From contig JAOPHQ010000603.1 in NCBI GenBank assembly GCA_030340625.1, positions 62,001 through 126,000 on the forward strand: DNA of 64,000 nucleotides. Reading direction: 5' to 3'. Below the pieces are notes generated by a model that made no database searches, had not been told where the DNA came from, and was given only the letters and a program-made list of their open reading frames with translations. Position numbers and translations under genes: made by a program. The first letter of the stretch is position 1. Every line of letters starts with the position of its first letter. Of this stretch, positions 1 through 30,974 are shown in pieces. The stretch comes from Merluccius polli (Eukaryota > Chordata > Actinopteri > Gadiformes > Merlucciidae).

Positions 1-93
1 GACATGGTTGCAACTATTCCCATGAATCAGATTCTATATTTTAATAGATACTATGTCTGCCTGTGTTCTTTATTGTTTCTTCTCTCTTCCCAG

Positions 94-3000
94 CGTGATG
101 TGAGAGTGCTGTGTGACCAGAGGGTTGACTTCTTCCAGTCTTTACAGGAGAGTGAACTAAAGACAGTGCACTCTGCTGCCTCACAGTAAGAACGAAGGAT
201 ATCATATTCTGCAGATGTATATCCATGGTCTTTTTTTCCCCAGTGCTTAATCAATCTCCTCTCTCTGTTCCTAAAGTATGACCTGTGAACAAAGGACTAC
301 AGTTTTCCAGTATTGGTTAAGTAATGTGGAGGTGTGTGCTCCAGATTCCTTGCATGCTACCTTTAAGTTTGTATGCATTAGTGCTATGAGCGTGTTACTA
401 CTGCTCAACTTTCTAATGTTTTTTCTCTTTATATCTTAAGGAGCTGCTACGTGCATATCCTTCAAATCAAGTGCTTTTAGCATTGCAGTTCTTAGCATCC
501 AGACAGCAAAGAGAGTTGGAGGAGAAGATGGCCTCTCTGGACGTCACACAGGACGTGTCTGCTCTTCGGTGCGATAAACAGGCGAAAATTGTCTATTTAA
601 TTGAATTTTATGCATGTGTGTGTATTGCTCCCTTTTCGGTGTTCCTCTTATGTGTTATCTAAACTGTTCATTTCAGGTTCCGCTACGAAAGCAACCACCT
701 GCTTGATATCTCAAGAGAAGAGGAAGCAGAGTTGCCACCTGTTAAGCATCTTCTACAGGTGATGTATATCTACACAATATGTCAGTTCATATCCTGGATG
801 CAGAAAGACGCCTTCTGAGTGTGTGCACAACTGACACATTCTCACTGAGTGCATTTTAAGATTCACCAGGCACTGATATCACTACACAAATGTGTAGGAA
901 GGCGATGGGTCTTTATCTCAGTAGCGTGCATTTGAATCGAAGTTGTAACTATTCCACCGGGCAACCAAAGTTCTCCTCCCCTAAAGATGGCTGTCTGTGT
1001 GCGCTTACAGGCTGCATGGGAGGACGTTGGGAACAGCTATATGGAGTTGAAACAGACCCGCCTGAGGATCCAGAAGCTCCAGAGCCAGCTACAGGTCCAC
1101 AAGGGAGAGGCTGAGCAGGAGGTGTCACTTCTGGGGGATGAGCACCACGGCCACTGCCCTGCACTGTGAGTACATGCATGGTACCTGTGTACAATTCCCA
1201 ATCGAGTCGACCTGTTGTTCAACGTGTGCTAACGTTGTAGCAGTGTGAGGTTTATGACCAAGTAAGTGTTTATTTGATTTCTTGCCTGTATAATACTTTC
1301 TGTTAGACGGACGCCCGTATAGAACGTGACATTTGGTTCACTCAAATGACTCCTCTTTATGTTCTGTGTGCCTTTTGTTAACCTTCGTCCATCGCCATAC
1401 ACTCTCATATGTGGTAGCGGGATGTGATCAGCCTGCATGGCTCCGTGGAGTTTATTCATTTGTTATTATTGAGTCTGTACTGCCATCTAGAGGTATACTA
1501 GAATTGTGTTTGGTGTAACATAATGCCTATTTACCTCTGACTAATTTGTTTAGTTTCTGACCTTTCAGTAAACACAAACCTGTGCTTGCTTACACGCACA
1601 CCTGTGTTCATACAAACTCAAATGCCACAAGTACCCTTTGAGGCACTACTGAAGAGTCCCCAAGTCATTGTGAAGTGGAAGCAAACCAAATCAGCTGCAT
1701 TTCTCTGACCGGAAATTAGGCCCGTTTCATCATGCCCAGTGTCATAAATGAGTGTCATAAATAGCACGTCTATTACAAGTGGTCCTTTGAGCCAGATTGT
1801 GTTGAAGATGCGCCATGGCTGCTTCAAGAGACTTCAGCGAGAAAGAGTCGAACCACGCCACAGTCCCCGTCCATGCTGAGCTCAGAGAAAGCTCCCAGAC
1901 ATCTGGAGGGTCACATCTTTGGCTGTCCACGCCACCACCTGCGTATTGTCCTTGGGATCCTTTAGACTACAACCCATAGGGGGGAACTGTCCTCAGGTTA
2001 TCAACACCAGCCAAGCTACGCTGTCACCGAGCCAAACATAACCCACTATAAAAGGGATAGGATGGAGCCCCGCATTACGCAGGTAACCAACCAAATGAGG
2101 GAGCTCCAGATGATGACATGGAGAGTGTTAAAACGTAATAACTTTTCCCCTAGCTATTCTGCTCAGCTACATCCCTCTAGTGCATACCACCGCCCATATC
2201 CTCCACTCTTTTTCCAGTCTCCCCATTATCCCGTAGTCGTCACTAACAAAATGGAGGGCCTGCAGTGCTGTGGGCATCTGATCCCGTGCCACCAAACCAC
2301 TCAGCTGGCCTCTCCGCCAGCTCAGCCTGCCAGACTAGCTTCACCACAGGAGCCACACACCGCACCAGATGCCCATCGCCGCCTGTCAAGCGCCAATTGA
2401 TGACCACCACTACTCCCCTGCTCGACAGCCACCAGCATCGCACCAGCTAGACTCTGCTAAGCTTTTGCCTTTAGCCCCCCCGACCAGGCCACCACAGCCA
2501 GTTCTTGCTCTGGCTGCGAGCTACCATCCACCTGTTAGGCCAGCTGGGCCACCACCAGCTTTCCCTCCTGCCAAGTTTAACCAGCCCGTAAAATAGTCTC
2601 CATTCCTGCTACCCAACTATAGTTGCTAGCACAGCAACAATCATTCAGTGCAGCGCCTTCTGGTGGACAGCAACTCCATCCTCAGACACTGCATCAGCCC
2701 CCCCCCCCCCCTCCTTACTACCCTCAGTATAGACCACCGAATCAAACACTGTGACCAGCTGACCCTACCATTCCCACAATCATGGAACTGGCTATCATAT
2801 CTACAGTATCCCTAAGCCTGAACTTGACGTCTTCAGCTTCTGCTCTTGCTCCTGGTTGTATGTAGCTGGATTTTTAAATATTACGGAAACAGTTCGGAAT
2901 TGTATGCAGATCAAGGTGTTATTTTTGTCTTGCGAATGCTAGACTGCCATTTGGGCCAAGCTATAGTTAATTTGCTGTAGCCATGCTTTGTGTTCATTCT

Positions 3001-5247
3001 AGCTGACACCACGACACCAAAAGGCTCTCAGGTCTGACAGACATAATTTTCCCCCTCTAATGCATATTGTGTGGTTCTCCTTGAACTCCCTCTCAGGTCA
3101 GTGTTTGAGCTTGAACTCCAGTGTGAGATGCAAACTGCGGCCACGGACTACATCAGAGACCAGTGTCTCCATCTTGATCAGCAAGCAAGGAGCCGGCAGG
3201 AGGCGCTTCGAAACCTCCACAACCAGTGGCAGAACATCTTGGACTTCAGAAGACTTGTGGTGAGACGGCAAGCGAGAGCATGGACTGTAGTTTCCACAAC
3301 TGCCTTCTGTGTCTCTTTCTGAATCGATCTTCTTTGGGGTTTAAAGTCCTGTGATGTTATTGCTTCGAGAGGCGGTGCTATTGGCACAGCGTGTAGAATA
3401 TTTGTTCTCTTTCTCGACAGGATGCCAGGCAGGAGCAGATCAGAGGTCTCATTAAGGGAAACTCCACAACAAAAACTGAACTCATCCGTCTGCACCGAGA
3501 GGTGTGAATTAATTAGGATTGCTCCGTCTAGCACATAGGGTGTTAAAATTATTTTTAAATGCGTGTGTAAAATTTGATGTGCATGTCATGAAATAGTACA
3601 CAACTTTTTTTAAAGTTCCTATTATCTCTTTGTATTCAGTTGGGGAAATTTGTTCAAGACGAGCTGCTACCTCAGTTTGGTGAAGTTATCACTGCAGCCA
3701 GCAAGCTACGAAACTGCATTTCCCAGGAGGCCAGGCAGTTCGGAGGCATTTCACTTTCTGCTCTGGACAGAAGGACTGTTGAAGAGTAAGCAATAGTCCC
3801 CATATTGTTGTTTATTCGTTGTTGGACTTTAGTTGGCTATATTATTTGCTTTATTTTATTTTAATTTTTTGTTTCAGGGGCGAAAGGATCCCTGCATCAT
3901 GTTTGTCCATCTATCGGCTGCAGTCTCCGTCCTTCCACAGATTGTGCCAGAGCTTGTCATTTGCCCTCTACAGGGTAGGTTAAAATTGTTCCGCCTGATC
4001 CTCCAACCCCTGCCATACATACCCTGGTGGTTGTTTCTTGCCAGTTATCTGGCTGTCACATTGTCTGGTCAAAGTTGTGTGGTGGCTAATGTGTTTGTTT
4101 TCTGAGTGGAGAGGTACTGGGTTCGATTCCCCAATGTCCGCAGCAATATCAAAAACCCCTACCTGCTCCTTAACGACCTGTATCTGAATTCACGTTAGGT
4201 TGCTTCTCATAAAAGCATCTGGTAAATGACTAAATACCAGTTGGTTTGAACTCTATTTCTCTTCCTCTCCTGCAGGCTCCAGAGGAGTTGTGTTCTCAGG
4301 CGCGCTCCCAAGACTTCGAGCTGCGATTCCTGCGCCAACTGTTGCATCTCCACAACACTAGTTTGCACAAAGTTCAGAAACAAGTGGAGCTGTTGCACGC
4401 ACCTGACCAAAAAGGTAAGCTAAAGGAAAACGACACTCGTAGACAATTTCAACACATTCAAACCTATTCCGTTCAAATAAGTTGCATTTTGTTAATTCGA
4501 GACGAGAAATGTGGGTGTCGCAGCAGAGACACTGCAATAAGACGGTAATAACAATTACAAAGAGATGCACATTTTTAAGATTTTAAGAAAATACCCCAAA
4601 AAATTACAGAAAATACTAGAAATGCATCCGCAATAGGAGTAGTAAGCAGAGTATAGAGTAGTTTCGGGTGTTCTAGTATGCACACATACTGATGAACGTG
4701 CACTTGTGTCACCACATATTTAAAATGGTCTTCTCCATGCGGTCTCTCACACAGCCCTGCTGGCTAAAGTCACAGAAGAAGATCAGAAGCTTCTGGAGAC
4801 TCTGGTGCCACGGTCCAGAGAGCTGGCCCATCGTTGCACCCAGGGCTTGTCCTACTGCAACCAGGTCAAACTGGACATCTCTCACTGGTGAGTCAATAGC
4901 CCTATTTTAATGCTAACTTGGCTTTTGCCGTTTTCCCCCAAAAAATACTTTCACTTTCACCATAATCCATGACGTTCATCGTGACTATTTAAATAACTCC
5001 TGCAGCACAAGCTTTTGTGAACATGCGGTTTTTAGATTCAGCACGGTTTTGAATGTATACTTTGAATGTAATTTTTTTTTTTTACCTTTTTTATCTGCAG
5101 AAGTTGTTTTAATCTTAATGGGTGTCTCCATTGTGTACTTATAGGTGGGATCAGCCAGCCAGGAATGTCCTTCCTCAACTCCAGAAAGGTGGCCTGACTC
5201 TCCAGCAGTGGCTCCAGAGGTGGAGACTGGCTGCCAAGACTACATAG
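94..5247 (+). CDS. haus5: HAUS augmin-like complex subunit 5 (3' part, 12 exons)
   Basis: HAUS5 belongs to the eight-subunit augmin complex, which recruits gamma-tubulin ring complex to existing spindle microtubules so that new ones branch off. Coding exons read as 94-185, 277-331, 441-568, 677-758, 1011-1165, 3097-3259, 3421-3501, 3640-3785, 3878-3974, 4276-4414, 4755-4887 and 5145-5247 (TAG). All internal junctions are GT-AG and phases match throughout. About 457 residues are visible. The human protein is about 633, so roughly the first 180 residues lie upstream of the window. Recognition rests on family-like segments: RDVRVLCDQRVDFFQ, FQYWLSNVEELLRAYP, LIKGNSTTKTELIRL, and the C-terminal WWDQPARNVLPQL...LTLQQWLQRWRLA. 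The protein is helical and Q/E/L-rich, as expected of an augmin coiled coil. No broken exon was seen. The largest intron (1166-3096) carries a repeat-like segment. Assignment is by recall of the family, not a search. Confidence 0.93.
1800..2600 (+). other. Repeat-like proline/histidine-rich open stretch in a haus5 intron
   Basis: Inside the 1.9-kb haus5 intron, an open frame at 1814-1972 and two overlapping open frames (2062-2400, 2369-2596) are rich in Pro, Ser, His and Ala. They are separated by stops or frame changes. They have no counterpart in HAUS5, and the intron boundaries at 1166 and 3096 join in phase without them. A decayed mobile-element ORF is possible, but no motif allows identification. 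Confidence 0.25.
4080..4235 (+). mobile_element. tRNA-derived SINE in haus5 intron
   Basis: A Pol III B box (GGGTTCGATTCCCC at about 4118) is followed by a tRNA-unrelated body. The 3' tail reads ATAAAAGCATCTGGTAAATG-ACTAAAT, the tail shared by many teleost SINEs. The related tail recurs at 10110-10133, and fragments occur near 41300 and 44785. Confidence 0.7.
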
Positions 5248-5830
5248 CGTCGTCTCGTCGTGTGTTTTTGAGAGCTGCAACGTTGCTCGATGACCGGACG
5301 GCTGCGACGCCAGGAGCCAACGCCAAGGCGTGTGATCACATCAAGACTTTGGTTTTGCAAAAAAATTGCTCAATTCAGAACAGAAATGTGCCGATTTCTT
5401 TTTTTTGTCAACAATCCCCCAATAAACTTTTAAGTCATTCTCCCTTTGTGTTTACTGTTGAGTCAATGGTCAATGCACCCTAGTGGGGGGAAACTGCCTC
5501 TTTTTTTTGTTGCACAGGCTTTATTACCTTCCTTGTTTATTCAAGATCATACAAAATTTCACAATTGGCCATTGTTGTTTTGCTGCAGTGACGGTAACGA
5601 GGGAGTGTGTGTGTATGTGTGAGGGGGGGGGGGGTCATCATCGGTAACGGCATCAGGAGACCAGCGAGGAGAAACGTCGCCTGTTTTGTACGGTAGTAAC
5701 GTTTTCTTTGTAGCATTGAAGGGGGGGGTGTGGTGTGGTGTGTGTGTGTGGACGGAGAAGCAAACCTGAATGTCTTGTGCTTTTTTTTTTGTTGACTCCG
5801 CCCCCCTCCCCTCTTGCGCGCCTGCGCAGT
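5248..5830 (+). other. haus5 3' UTR and short haus5-sin3b spacer
   Basis: No coding potential was seen. The first ~200 nt are probably haus5 3' UTR. The rest holds G-runs (5622-5632), a GT-rich stretch near 5720-5750 and increasing CpG content towards the sin3b leader. The two genes run in the same direction with only about 0.4-0.6 kb of non-transcribed DNA between them (inferred). Confidence 0.6.
5421..5426 (+). terminator. haus5 poly(A) signal
   Basis: A canonical AATAAA lies 174 nt after the haus5 stop codon, followed by a T/GT-rich stretch (5436-5520). A 3' UTR of about 200-250 nt is therefore likely. No later AATAAA was seen before the sin3b promoter. Confidence 0.7.
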
Positions 5831-6494
5831 AGCGGCGGCAGCAGCCTCTAAACTCCTACTCGGAGCTTCCGGACGCCAAGGCAGAAACCTCTACCGCCGA
5901 ATTTAAAGAGACAGTCGGTAGTTATTTAAAATAAGACAATCTGCAACCATTGTCTCTACGGCTTGGGTTTTTTCTTTTTCTCGGAACCGCTCCGTTTTTT
6001 GTTCTCTCCGGCGGCGACGGCTATCACTTGTGTGTGTGTGTGTGTGTGGTGTGTGTGTGTGTGTGTGTTTTTTCAAGCGACCATGACGTGGACCCAAAGT
6101 CGCATCGAGTAGTAGCAGCGGTGATTGACATTAACCTCCATTCTTGGTGGATATTTTCTCTCCCCCCCCTACCACCACCACCTCCTCCCTCCTCCTCCCC
6201 CTTTCCTCCCTCCTCCTCCGCCGCCGCCGCCAGTCTTTTTTAACGTTGTGGCGGAGACCGTCCGGCTAAAAGACGTCGCTTGGCTCTCTGGCTCTCTCTC
6301 TCCCCCCCCCCCCAACCTCCCCCTCCCCCGGGCCGAGAGGGGGGACGATACGTCGGGCTATAGCCAACAAACCGGGAGACGGGCTTAGAGAAGCGTCCTC
6401 CTTGTCAAGTTGTGGTACTGGTTCTGGTGGTACTGGTGTCGGTGGTGCTGGAGGAGGAGGTGGCCGCGAGCCTCCCCGCGTCGCCGGGATCATA

Positions 6495-24434
<17,940 letters not shown>

Positions 24435-25900
24435 GCCCTTGGAAAGAGGTGGACACGGAGTACATCAGGCGCACCACCGCACACACACACAGACACAGAC
24501 ACACACACACACTTGCGACACAGGAAAGACTGGAGACATGGAGGACATGGAGCGCACATTCTTACACTACAAACAGACCTATACAGTCAAAGGCTGCGTT
24601 CTCGAACCTACCTCCGCAACGCATTCACTCATTCACTCTGCCCCCCCCCCCCCCCTCGTGGAATGAAGAAAAGGAGGGAATTACAATGTAATTCCTCCCA
24701 AGACGCACGACGGACTCACCGACCGCAGGCGGTGTCCTCCGACAAGGTAACCCCCCCCCCCCCCCCCCCCCCCCCCCGTAGCCCAGCAACACCGCCAGTT
24801 CCAGTGCATTGGGAGTCTGTGAATGAGTGCACACCGAGAGGGCAGTGGATAATTAGAGCGGGAGGCGCGAGCCAATAGGATTCCCAGCCTGGGTGAACTT
24901 TGCCCTTACTGGTCTCTCCCGCTGGGAAGCAGACCCCCCCCCCCCCCCCCCCCCCCCCTCCCGCTACCCAGGTGCGGTTGGACACAGCACACAGAAGCGC
25001 TTCACCACCACCATCCACATATTGAAGACCGTCCTCCCTTCTCTGGTGGCAATCAGTACTGCAAGCTGTCTGGACTGATGGACACACAGACAGCGGAGAG
25101 ATTAAAAAAAAAAGAAAGAAAAGAAAAATCATGGAGTTTGTTTTGGAAATGTGAATGTCTTTTTCGTTACTCTATTTTTTTTTTTTTTTTTTTAAGTCCA
25201 TCGTAGTTTTTAGCTTCAAAAGCCAGAGAGCCTTTTGCTTGTCGGTTGGTCGGTTTATGTGTGTTTATACAGAGAGATACGGTTAATGTGTGTATGTATG
25301 TGTCCAGCTCTTTTCATTTCGTCTCTTTGTATGCACAGTACAAAGTCGACGACTCTAGTAATTGCATTATTGCTGTATGTGCATAGATACAACAGTGATT
25401 CTGTATTTTATAAGTGCATTTACATGAGTATGTTGATTGATGCATCTAAAGATTATATGGTTCTTACGGTGTTTGCTGTCAGCCAGCTCTTGATGTTTTC
25501 ATTTCCGTTCATTATTTTTGTTTATGGTTTTATTTCTCCTTTTTGTGTAGTAGCGAATCTAAACAAGTTATCTAGGGTGACAGTAAGTCCTTAAAAATAA
25601 TTGGTTCAAATGGTATGAAACATCCAAATTATGTATCAGTCTTGATTTCACCAAAATGTTTACTTTATTTTGTCTTCTTTTTGCATACTGACATTGAAAA
25701 TAAAAGCAAGATATCAGTGTTAAAAAAGAATGTATAACATTTATCCTGTATCAGTTATCATGAAATAAACAACCTAGTTGTGACCTTCTTAAATTTTGTC
25801 AAGGTCTACGTCATTTGTTGTTGCGTTTTTAGGATTTTTTTTTGTGTGTGCAATTTAAGTAGTTAAGTTAATTTGTTTTGATTACCCCTTAATAAAACCT
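24435..25900 (+). other. sin3b 3' UTR
   Basis: The non-coding sequence after the sin3b stop contains a CA repeat (about 24480-24512), three uninterrupted C runs (24641-24655, 24751-24777, 24934-24958), A- and T-runs near 25105-25195, and then an AT-rich stretch typical of a distal 3' UTR. No open reading frame is convincing. AATAAA hexamers at 25699, 25764 and 25891 mark plausible ends. Confidence 0.65.
25699..25769 (+). terminator. sin3b candidate poly(A) signals
   Basis: Two AATAAA hexamers (25699-25704 and 25764-25769) are followed by a GT/T-rich stretch (25793-25850). A third hexamer is at 25891-25896. Any of them would give a 3' UTR of about 1.3-1.5 kb. Confidence 0.6.
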
Positions 25901-25949
25901 GAATAACCGTGCAACCACACTTGACTATTATACATCATAATCATGTCAC

Positions 25950-27055
25950 GTATGGCTTTCTGATGTCATGTGATCCTCGAGCGAGATGAACTGCGTTTTA
26001 ATTGGTGCCCATAATCAATGGATCGCCTAGTTGGTGAATGCTCGATTTTGATTGGCTGTTGTTGATAAACTTTCGATAACTGCACGGCTATGACGTGATG
26101 GTTAACATGAGCAGCCTCATCACCGGTCTAACGATTAATGCGCTGAACGAAACGTTAATATCTCAACTTGGACCGGACTCGGACGGGACTACGTTTAGAA
26201 AGCTTCCTCGTGGCCAGGTCGTCTGCATTATATTCGTATGAATCTCAACATAACGCACGTTACAGCCCCAGGTCCTGTATTATCACACCTCGCGTGGACC
26301 GGCAGCACCTGAAGCACACGGCGATCCAGTGAGTAGACCAACAACGCAACTGCCGTAGAAAGCAAACTAGCGTAAATACACGCAGACAGCAGGAAACAAC
26401 GTTATACAGGTACGACGTAAAGAGCGATACATCGGATAAACACATTCACGGTATATTGTAGACGACGTCCTTCTCGGGTATAGCAGCTTATTCAAGAAAA
26501 AACCCAAATATCAAGCAGAAAATAGCTACACGTGTGGCTCCGACAGGTGGTTCCCTGGAGGTGGAGAAGGTCGGGTAAGGCCGCTAAGTCCGGCCTCCAT
26601 GGTGAGGCACGTGGACGGAGCACGACGACATTAGGAGTACAGATGTATCACTGTTGGTGAAACGTGTTATTTCATTGCAAAAGCTTCACGCTGACGTTCA
26701 GACGCACACTCAGTTAGCATTACTTTACGTGACTAACTTCATTTTCTGTCATATTTTTTTTGTTGTTGTCAAACTATAAATCGCACGCGTGCCGTTCCCC
26801 CGCCTCACCTGACGGGGCGGTGTTGAGCTCTAGGGAACAGCTGCTCTCAGTAGCAGCCTAACGTCATTAAAACCGTCATAAATAATAATAAGAAGTGTAT
26901 GAAATGCAGATGAGGTTGTGTTATGAGGCCTTCACGTTCACTATCCGTCACTGGAAAACGGGATTTTGCAGGAATCCGACTTGCATTGTCTGTAGGATCC
27001 TCCGTAACGTGTCGCTATGTTTTAGCAGAGCCACGTGATCTTACCTGATAGATAA
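25950..27055. other. CpG-dense non-coding stretch upstream of tRNA-Gly
   Basis: No supportable protein-coding gene was seen on either strand. CpG is clearly denser than in the flanking AT-rich sequence (for example 26130-26300 and 26400-26640). CACGTG E-box cores occur near 26611 and 27031. It could be an unmethylated promoter or enhancer, a non-coding first exon, or the 5' flank of the tRNA gene. Nothing in the sequence decides between these. Confidence 0.4.
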
Positions 27056-27126
27056 GCATTGGTGGTTCAGTGGTAGAATTCTCGCCTGCCACGCGGGAGG
27101 CCCGGGTTCGATTCCCGGCCAATGCA
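27056..27126 (+). tRNA. tRNA-Gly (anticodon GCC)
   Basis: This 71-nt gene folds into a full cloverleaf. The acceptor stem pairs GCATTGG with CCAATGC. The A box is TGGTTCAGTGG, the anticodon loop is CTGCCAC with GCC, and the T arm contains the B box GGTTCGATTCC. To my recollection it matches the canonical vertebrate tRNA-Gly-GCC, with no intron and no encoded CCA. A run of 15 T on the + strand starts 7 nt after the gene (27134-27148) and serves as a Pol III terminator. It looks functional rather than a SINE or pseudogene because all stems pair perfectly. Confidence 0.97.
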
Positions 27127-27133
27127 AGTCGTA

Positions 27134-27148
27134 TTTTTTTTTTTTTTC
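27134..27148 (+). terminator. Pol III T-run terminator of tRNA-Gly
   Basis: An uninterrupted T-run starts 7 nt after the 3' end of the tRNA. This is much longer than the four or more T residues normally sufficient for RNA polymerase III termination. Confidence 0.85.
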
Positions 27149-30100
27149 CGTCGTTTCGTTATTGTTGCTGCAAGTCCCGTTTTCTATACGGATCACAGGC
27201 CCTACGTCTGTAACAAGGTAACCTCTCTAACCACATAGGACGCAGGAAGCAGGGGAGGAAATAAGAAAGGAGTCCGGACACAGGGCGAGAGTTTTAAAAA
27301 TAAGCGTGGTTTATAAAACCCAGATATGACAGGATCACCAAAGTGTATACAGAAATACAAATACCATCAGGAAAACCATCATAGTACAGTGTTATACACT
27401 CAACGTTTAACAAACTACTTCGTAGAAGGGGCCCAAGACAATGGCTCGACTTGTAAGACATTTCTTTTTCTGTTGTCTCGGGTTGTTTAAATTCACATGT
27501 AACCACATAATGCATTTACTATTAACTTTGTTGCTCAACTCTTATCAAAGTAGTACATCCATCTATCGAACTACATGTACAATCACGTTCAGCTAGATTA
27601 TAGAAAGGCTACGACATCAAGAGAAAAAGGGAAGTGGGGTCGGGAGATGGATATAATCAACTAGCACTTTTACATTAGGGGGGGTTAGCAAGCACTAAAA
27701 ACAGTTAAGTCATGGCAGTTTCCATAATCATTTTTTTTCAACCCATGAATAAAATGTGATGCCAGGGCTTGCGTTCATCATAATCATCATAATCGTCATC
27801 ATCAAAATATCAATCACACACTGTACAAAATAACCCCTATTGTCAGCGGGTTGTCCATACTATACTAGTATCTCTGTAAAGCTGTCTTTAAATAACAAGA
27901 CACTGCACTTATAAAGATACCTTTTTTAACCGGCTTTCACAGTAAAGCTTGCTGTTGGTCAGAACTACTCCCAGTGGACTATATGCAGATCCCAGACCGG
28001 CTGTGACTCCCACCCCGGGGAACACCTCACTGTTTTTGCAACAGTTTCTACAGGGAATGCTGGTTGTACTCTACGAAAACCGAGGTCTGTTCTTGGTAGC
28101 CTATACTGCCGACCGTTTCACCGGGGCGGACTCACGGTCGGCTCGCTTGGCATTTGGACACCTGATCAGGTGGATCGGTTGATGGATGGATTGAGCGGAC
28201 TTGTCCAGAATGTCGCTTTGCGTTCCTTTTTTTCCCCCTCGACGGTCTTACAGTACATGCACACGTGAACACTTTAAAATAGTATTATGATTTCAGCACA
28301 CTTCTCTTGTCTTCCACTTTTCCCACAAAACCCTGGATGATAATGGGGGCGGAGCCCGGGTGTATGGATAGGATCACCAACAAGATACAACCAATCACAA
28401 TCCAAAATCACTTCGTTAGGTCTATTTATTTCTCTATGTCTTCTATTTCGTATACAAACACGGTCTGGACAGATTTACATCTAAAAAAGAGTGCAGGGCT
28501 ATGAACAATGGAAGAAAAGCTCCTTCTCCACCTAAAATACTGCTTGTTTTTTTTTTTTTTTTTTAGCAAAACATTTAAACGTATGAAAGCAATCATTGTC
28601 ACAACAGCTACAATGATTGTTAATATAGACATAATGGAAAATAAATTAACATCTATTTACAATGTAAAAACGAAAAGCAGCATGCAGGCAAAACAACATA
28701 CTACAAAAACAATCGGTAGTAATAGTTTGTGCTATCTGGCACAACGCAATCGCAGTGAGGCAATGGGGGTCACGTGTGTGTGTGTTTGTGTACATAAATG
28801 TGCGTGTGCATGTCTATGTGTGTTTGTGAGCGTGTAGTGTGCAGGTGTGCAATATTGTACCCTCTTGCAGAGAATGAATATGCTTCAATAGCACATGACA
28901 TGTATATACATTGGCATAGATAGGACATCTATCCGTTCTTTTTTAAATGCTAACCCTATGAGACACAGCATCCTTCCCTACTACTTACTACGACGATGGT
29001 GCATACATAACAGGAGTGACTGAAATGCTATATCGCTTTTCAGGAGAAACGTATCTCTCTCTCGAGAACATCTGTCATGATCCAGACAGAATCATATCAG
29101 GACTAAAAGAGAAATAGTCCTTCCTGCTAGAGTATAATGAACTCATTCTGACAGTCTGTCAACTCGGTGGGGGTTTGCCTTGCGATTGGTGGGCATTAAC
29201 ACAATGCCGCCACAGGGGAGGGCCGTAGAGAAAGAGCAGAGTGTTAAGTGAGGAGATAAGGGCCAGACAGGAAGTGAAAGCAGACGGTGAAACGCACATA
29301 ATACCCGTTTCAGTTAAACGTTGCTGTCCTTCCTCTGAGAGCAAAAGGGGCCTCAAAGGAGGAAGCAACTACACACTTTATCAACCAATTCCATCTAGAA
29401 GCGAGTGATGTATAGAAGAATTACAATGGAGGGCAAAATGATTTCAAAATGGATATCGTAAGTGTCGCGACGACAATGGAAAACGTACAGTAAAATATAA
29501 CGCGTCAAACAATTTAACAAAGTGCTTTGAAAAAAATGAGGCAACAGTGAACATTACAGCAGAAGATGTGTCCGGGATACTGAGGAGAGAACCTGGATAT
29601 ACCTGCACTCTGCGGGCGCCGAGTCTACTGAACTCGCTAGTCCAGTCGGCCACCTGAGGAAGTGCTCACTACATTACAGCCTTTATGAAGATTGACAGAA
29701 ACAGCTTAACAATTTAAGACTAGAATAGCCAAAGTTAAAGTTAGTTATTCAGTTTTTTTAGACGTTATTATCACCAGTCCGTTTTGGCATGGTTTGTGAA
29801 AAAACGAAGCCCGAATTCAGTTCAGGCCGGTTAAGTGAATCTAACCACAGACACATTCATGGTTACAATGCTTTGGTAATTAATATGGTAAAGTATAGCG
29901 ATGCACATGTAATAATAAATAGGCATAGGGCACTTTGATATAAACCAACTGGTAAAGGAAAAAAAAACAAAAGCTTTGTGTTGGCTGTTGCTTGGCTCCT
30001 GGCTGTATGGTGAAGATTCAGGTGTTATTGAGGAGACTTCGTATGTGTTCTAGATACAAGCGTCTGTCTACCATGGCACACGACCACACACAACAAAAAC

Positions 30101-30894
30101 AATAATTAAGCAGTAGAAAATGCATGAAAAATATCCTGGCATAGATGCTCAAGCACATCTACACCCATTGTTTACAGATAAGGAATATGTTTCAAACGGA
30201 ACAGAATTACATGTTGATTTTTTTTTGTTAATGTTCGATTTTTCTTAACGTATTAATTGCACCTTTTCTGCAAGTGCATACAGGGTTGTCGTTGTACAGC
30301 GACGTTACTACAACTCAAAACAAAATAAATCCAAAAACTGTTATAAAAGAACCAGCAAGTCCCAAAAAGGAACCGTATAAAAGAACCAACGAGTTAAAAC
30401 CAGTTGATTTTTTTGATATGCTGTGATAATTTGTTGAGTCCTTTCCTCAGGCGTGTTATTGTTGAGTATAAGTCCCTTTGATTGGCTTCCTATCCCTGTC
30501 GCTCTAGTAAGAATGCATGTAAACAGTCGTTTATAGCCGTCTACTGTATATCTCTGCAGCTTAAATAAAAAAATCTGAAAACCCTTTTTTAAAGAAATAT
30601 ACAAAACGGCTCAAAGTAAACAACGCAAAAAAGAAAAGAAAGAACAGAAAAATACTCAGGAACTTCCTGTGGCAGTGTGGTCTCGGCTCGTCGTGTTGCC
30701 TTCAACGTCTTGTCTGTATGGCTGTGTGTTTTAGCGATTCTCCTGTAGCAATACTATACTATGCTATACTGTAGCAGTACTATGTTATGCTAAACTATAC
30801 TATGCTATACTATGCTTGTGCTTCAGCAGGTTGTTGACTCATAGCTTTCAAGGTATTCTTTGACCAGCGTCATGTGCGTGTGTTTGTTTATTCA

Positions 30895-30974
<80 letters not shown>

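Noticed and set aside
4118..4135. GGTTCGATTCC B box as a second tRNA gene
   Set aside because: No acceptor-stem pairing or anticodon arm; it carries a SINE tail, so it is a SINE promoter.
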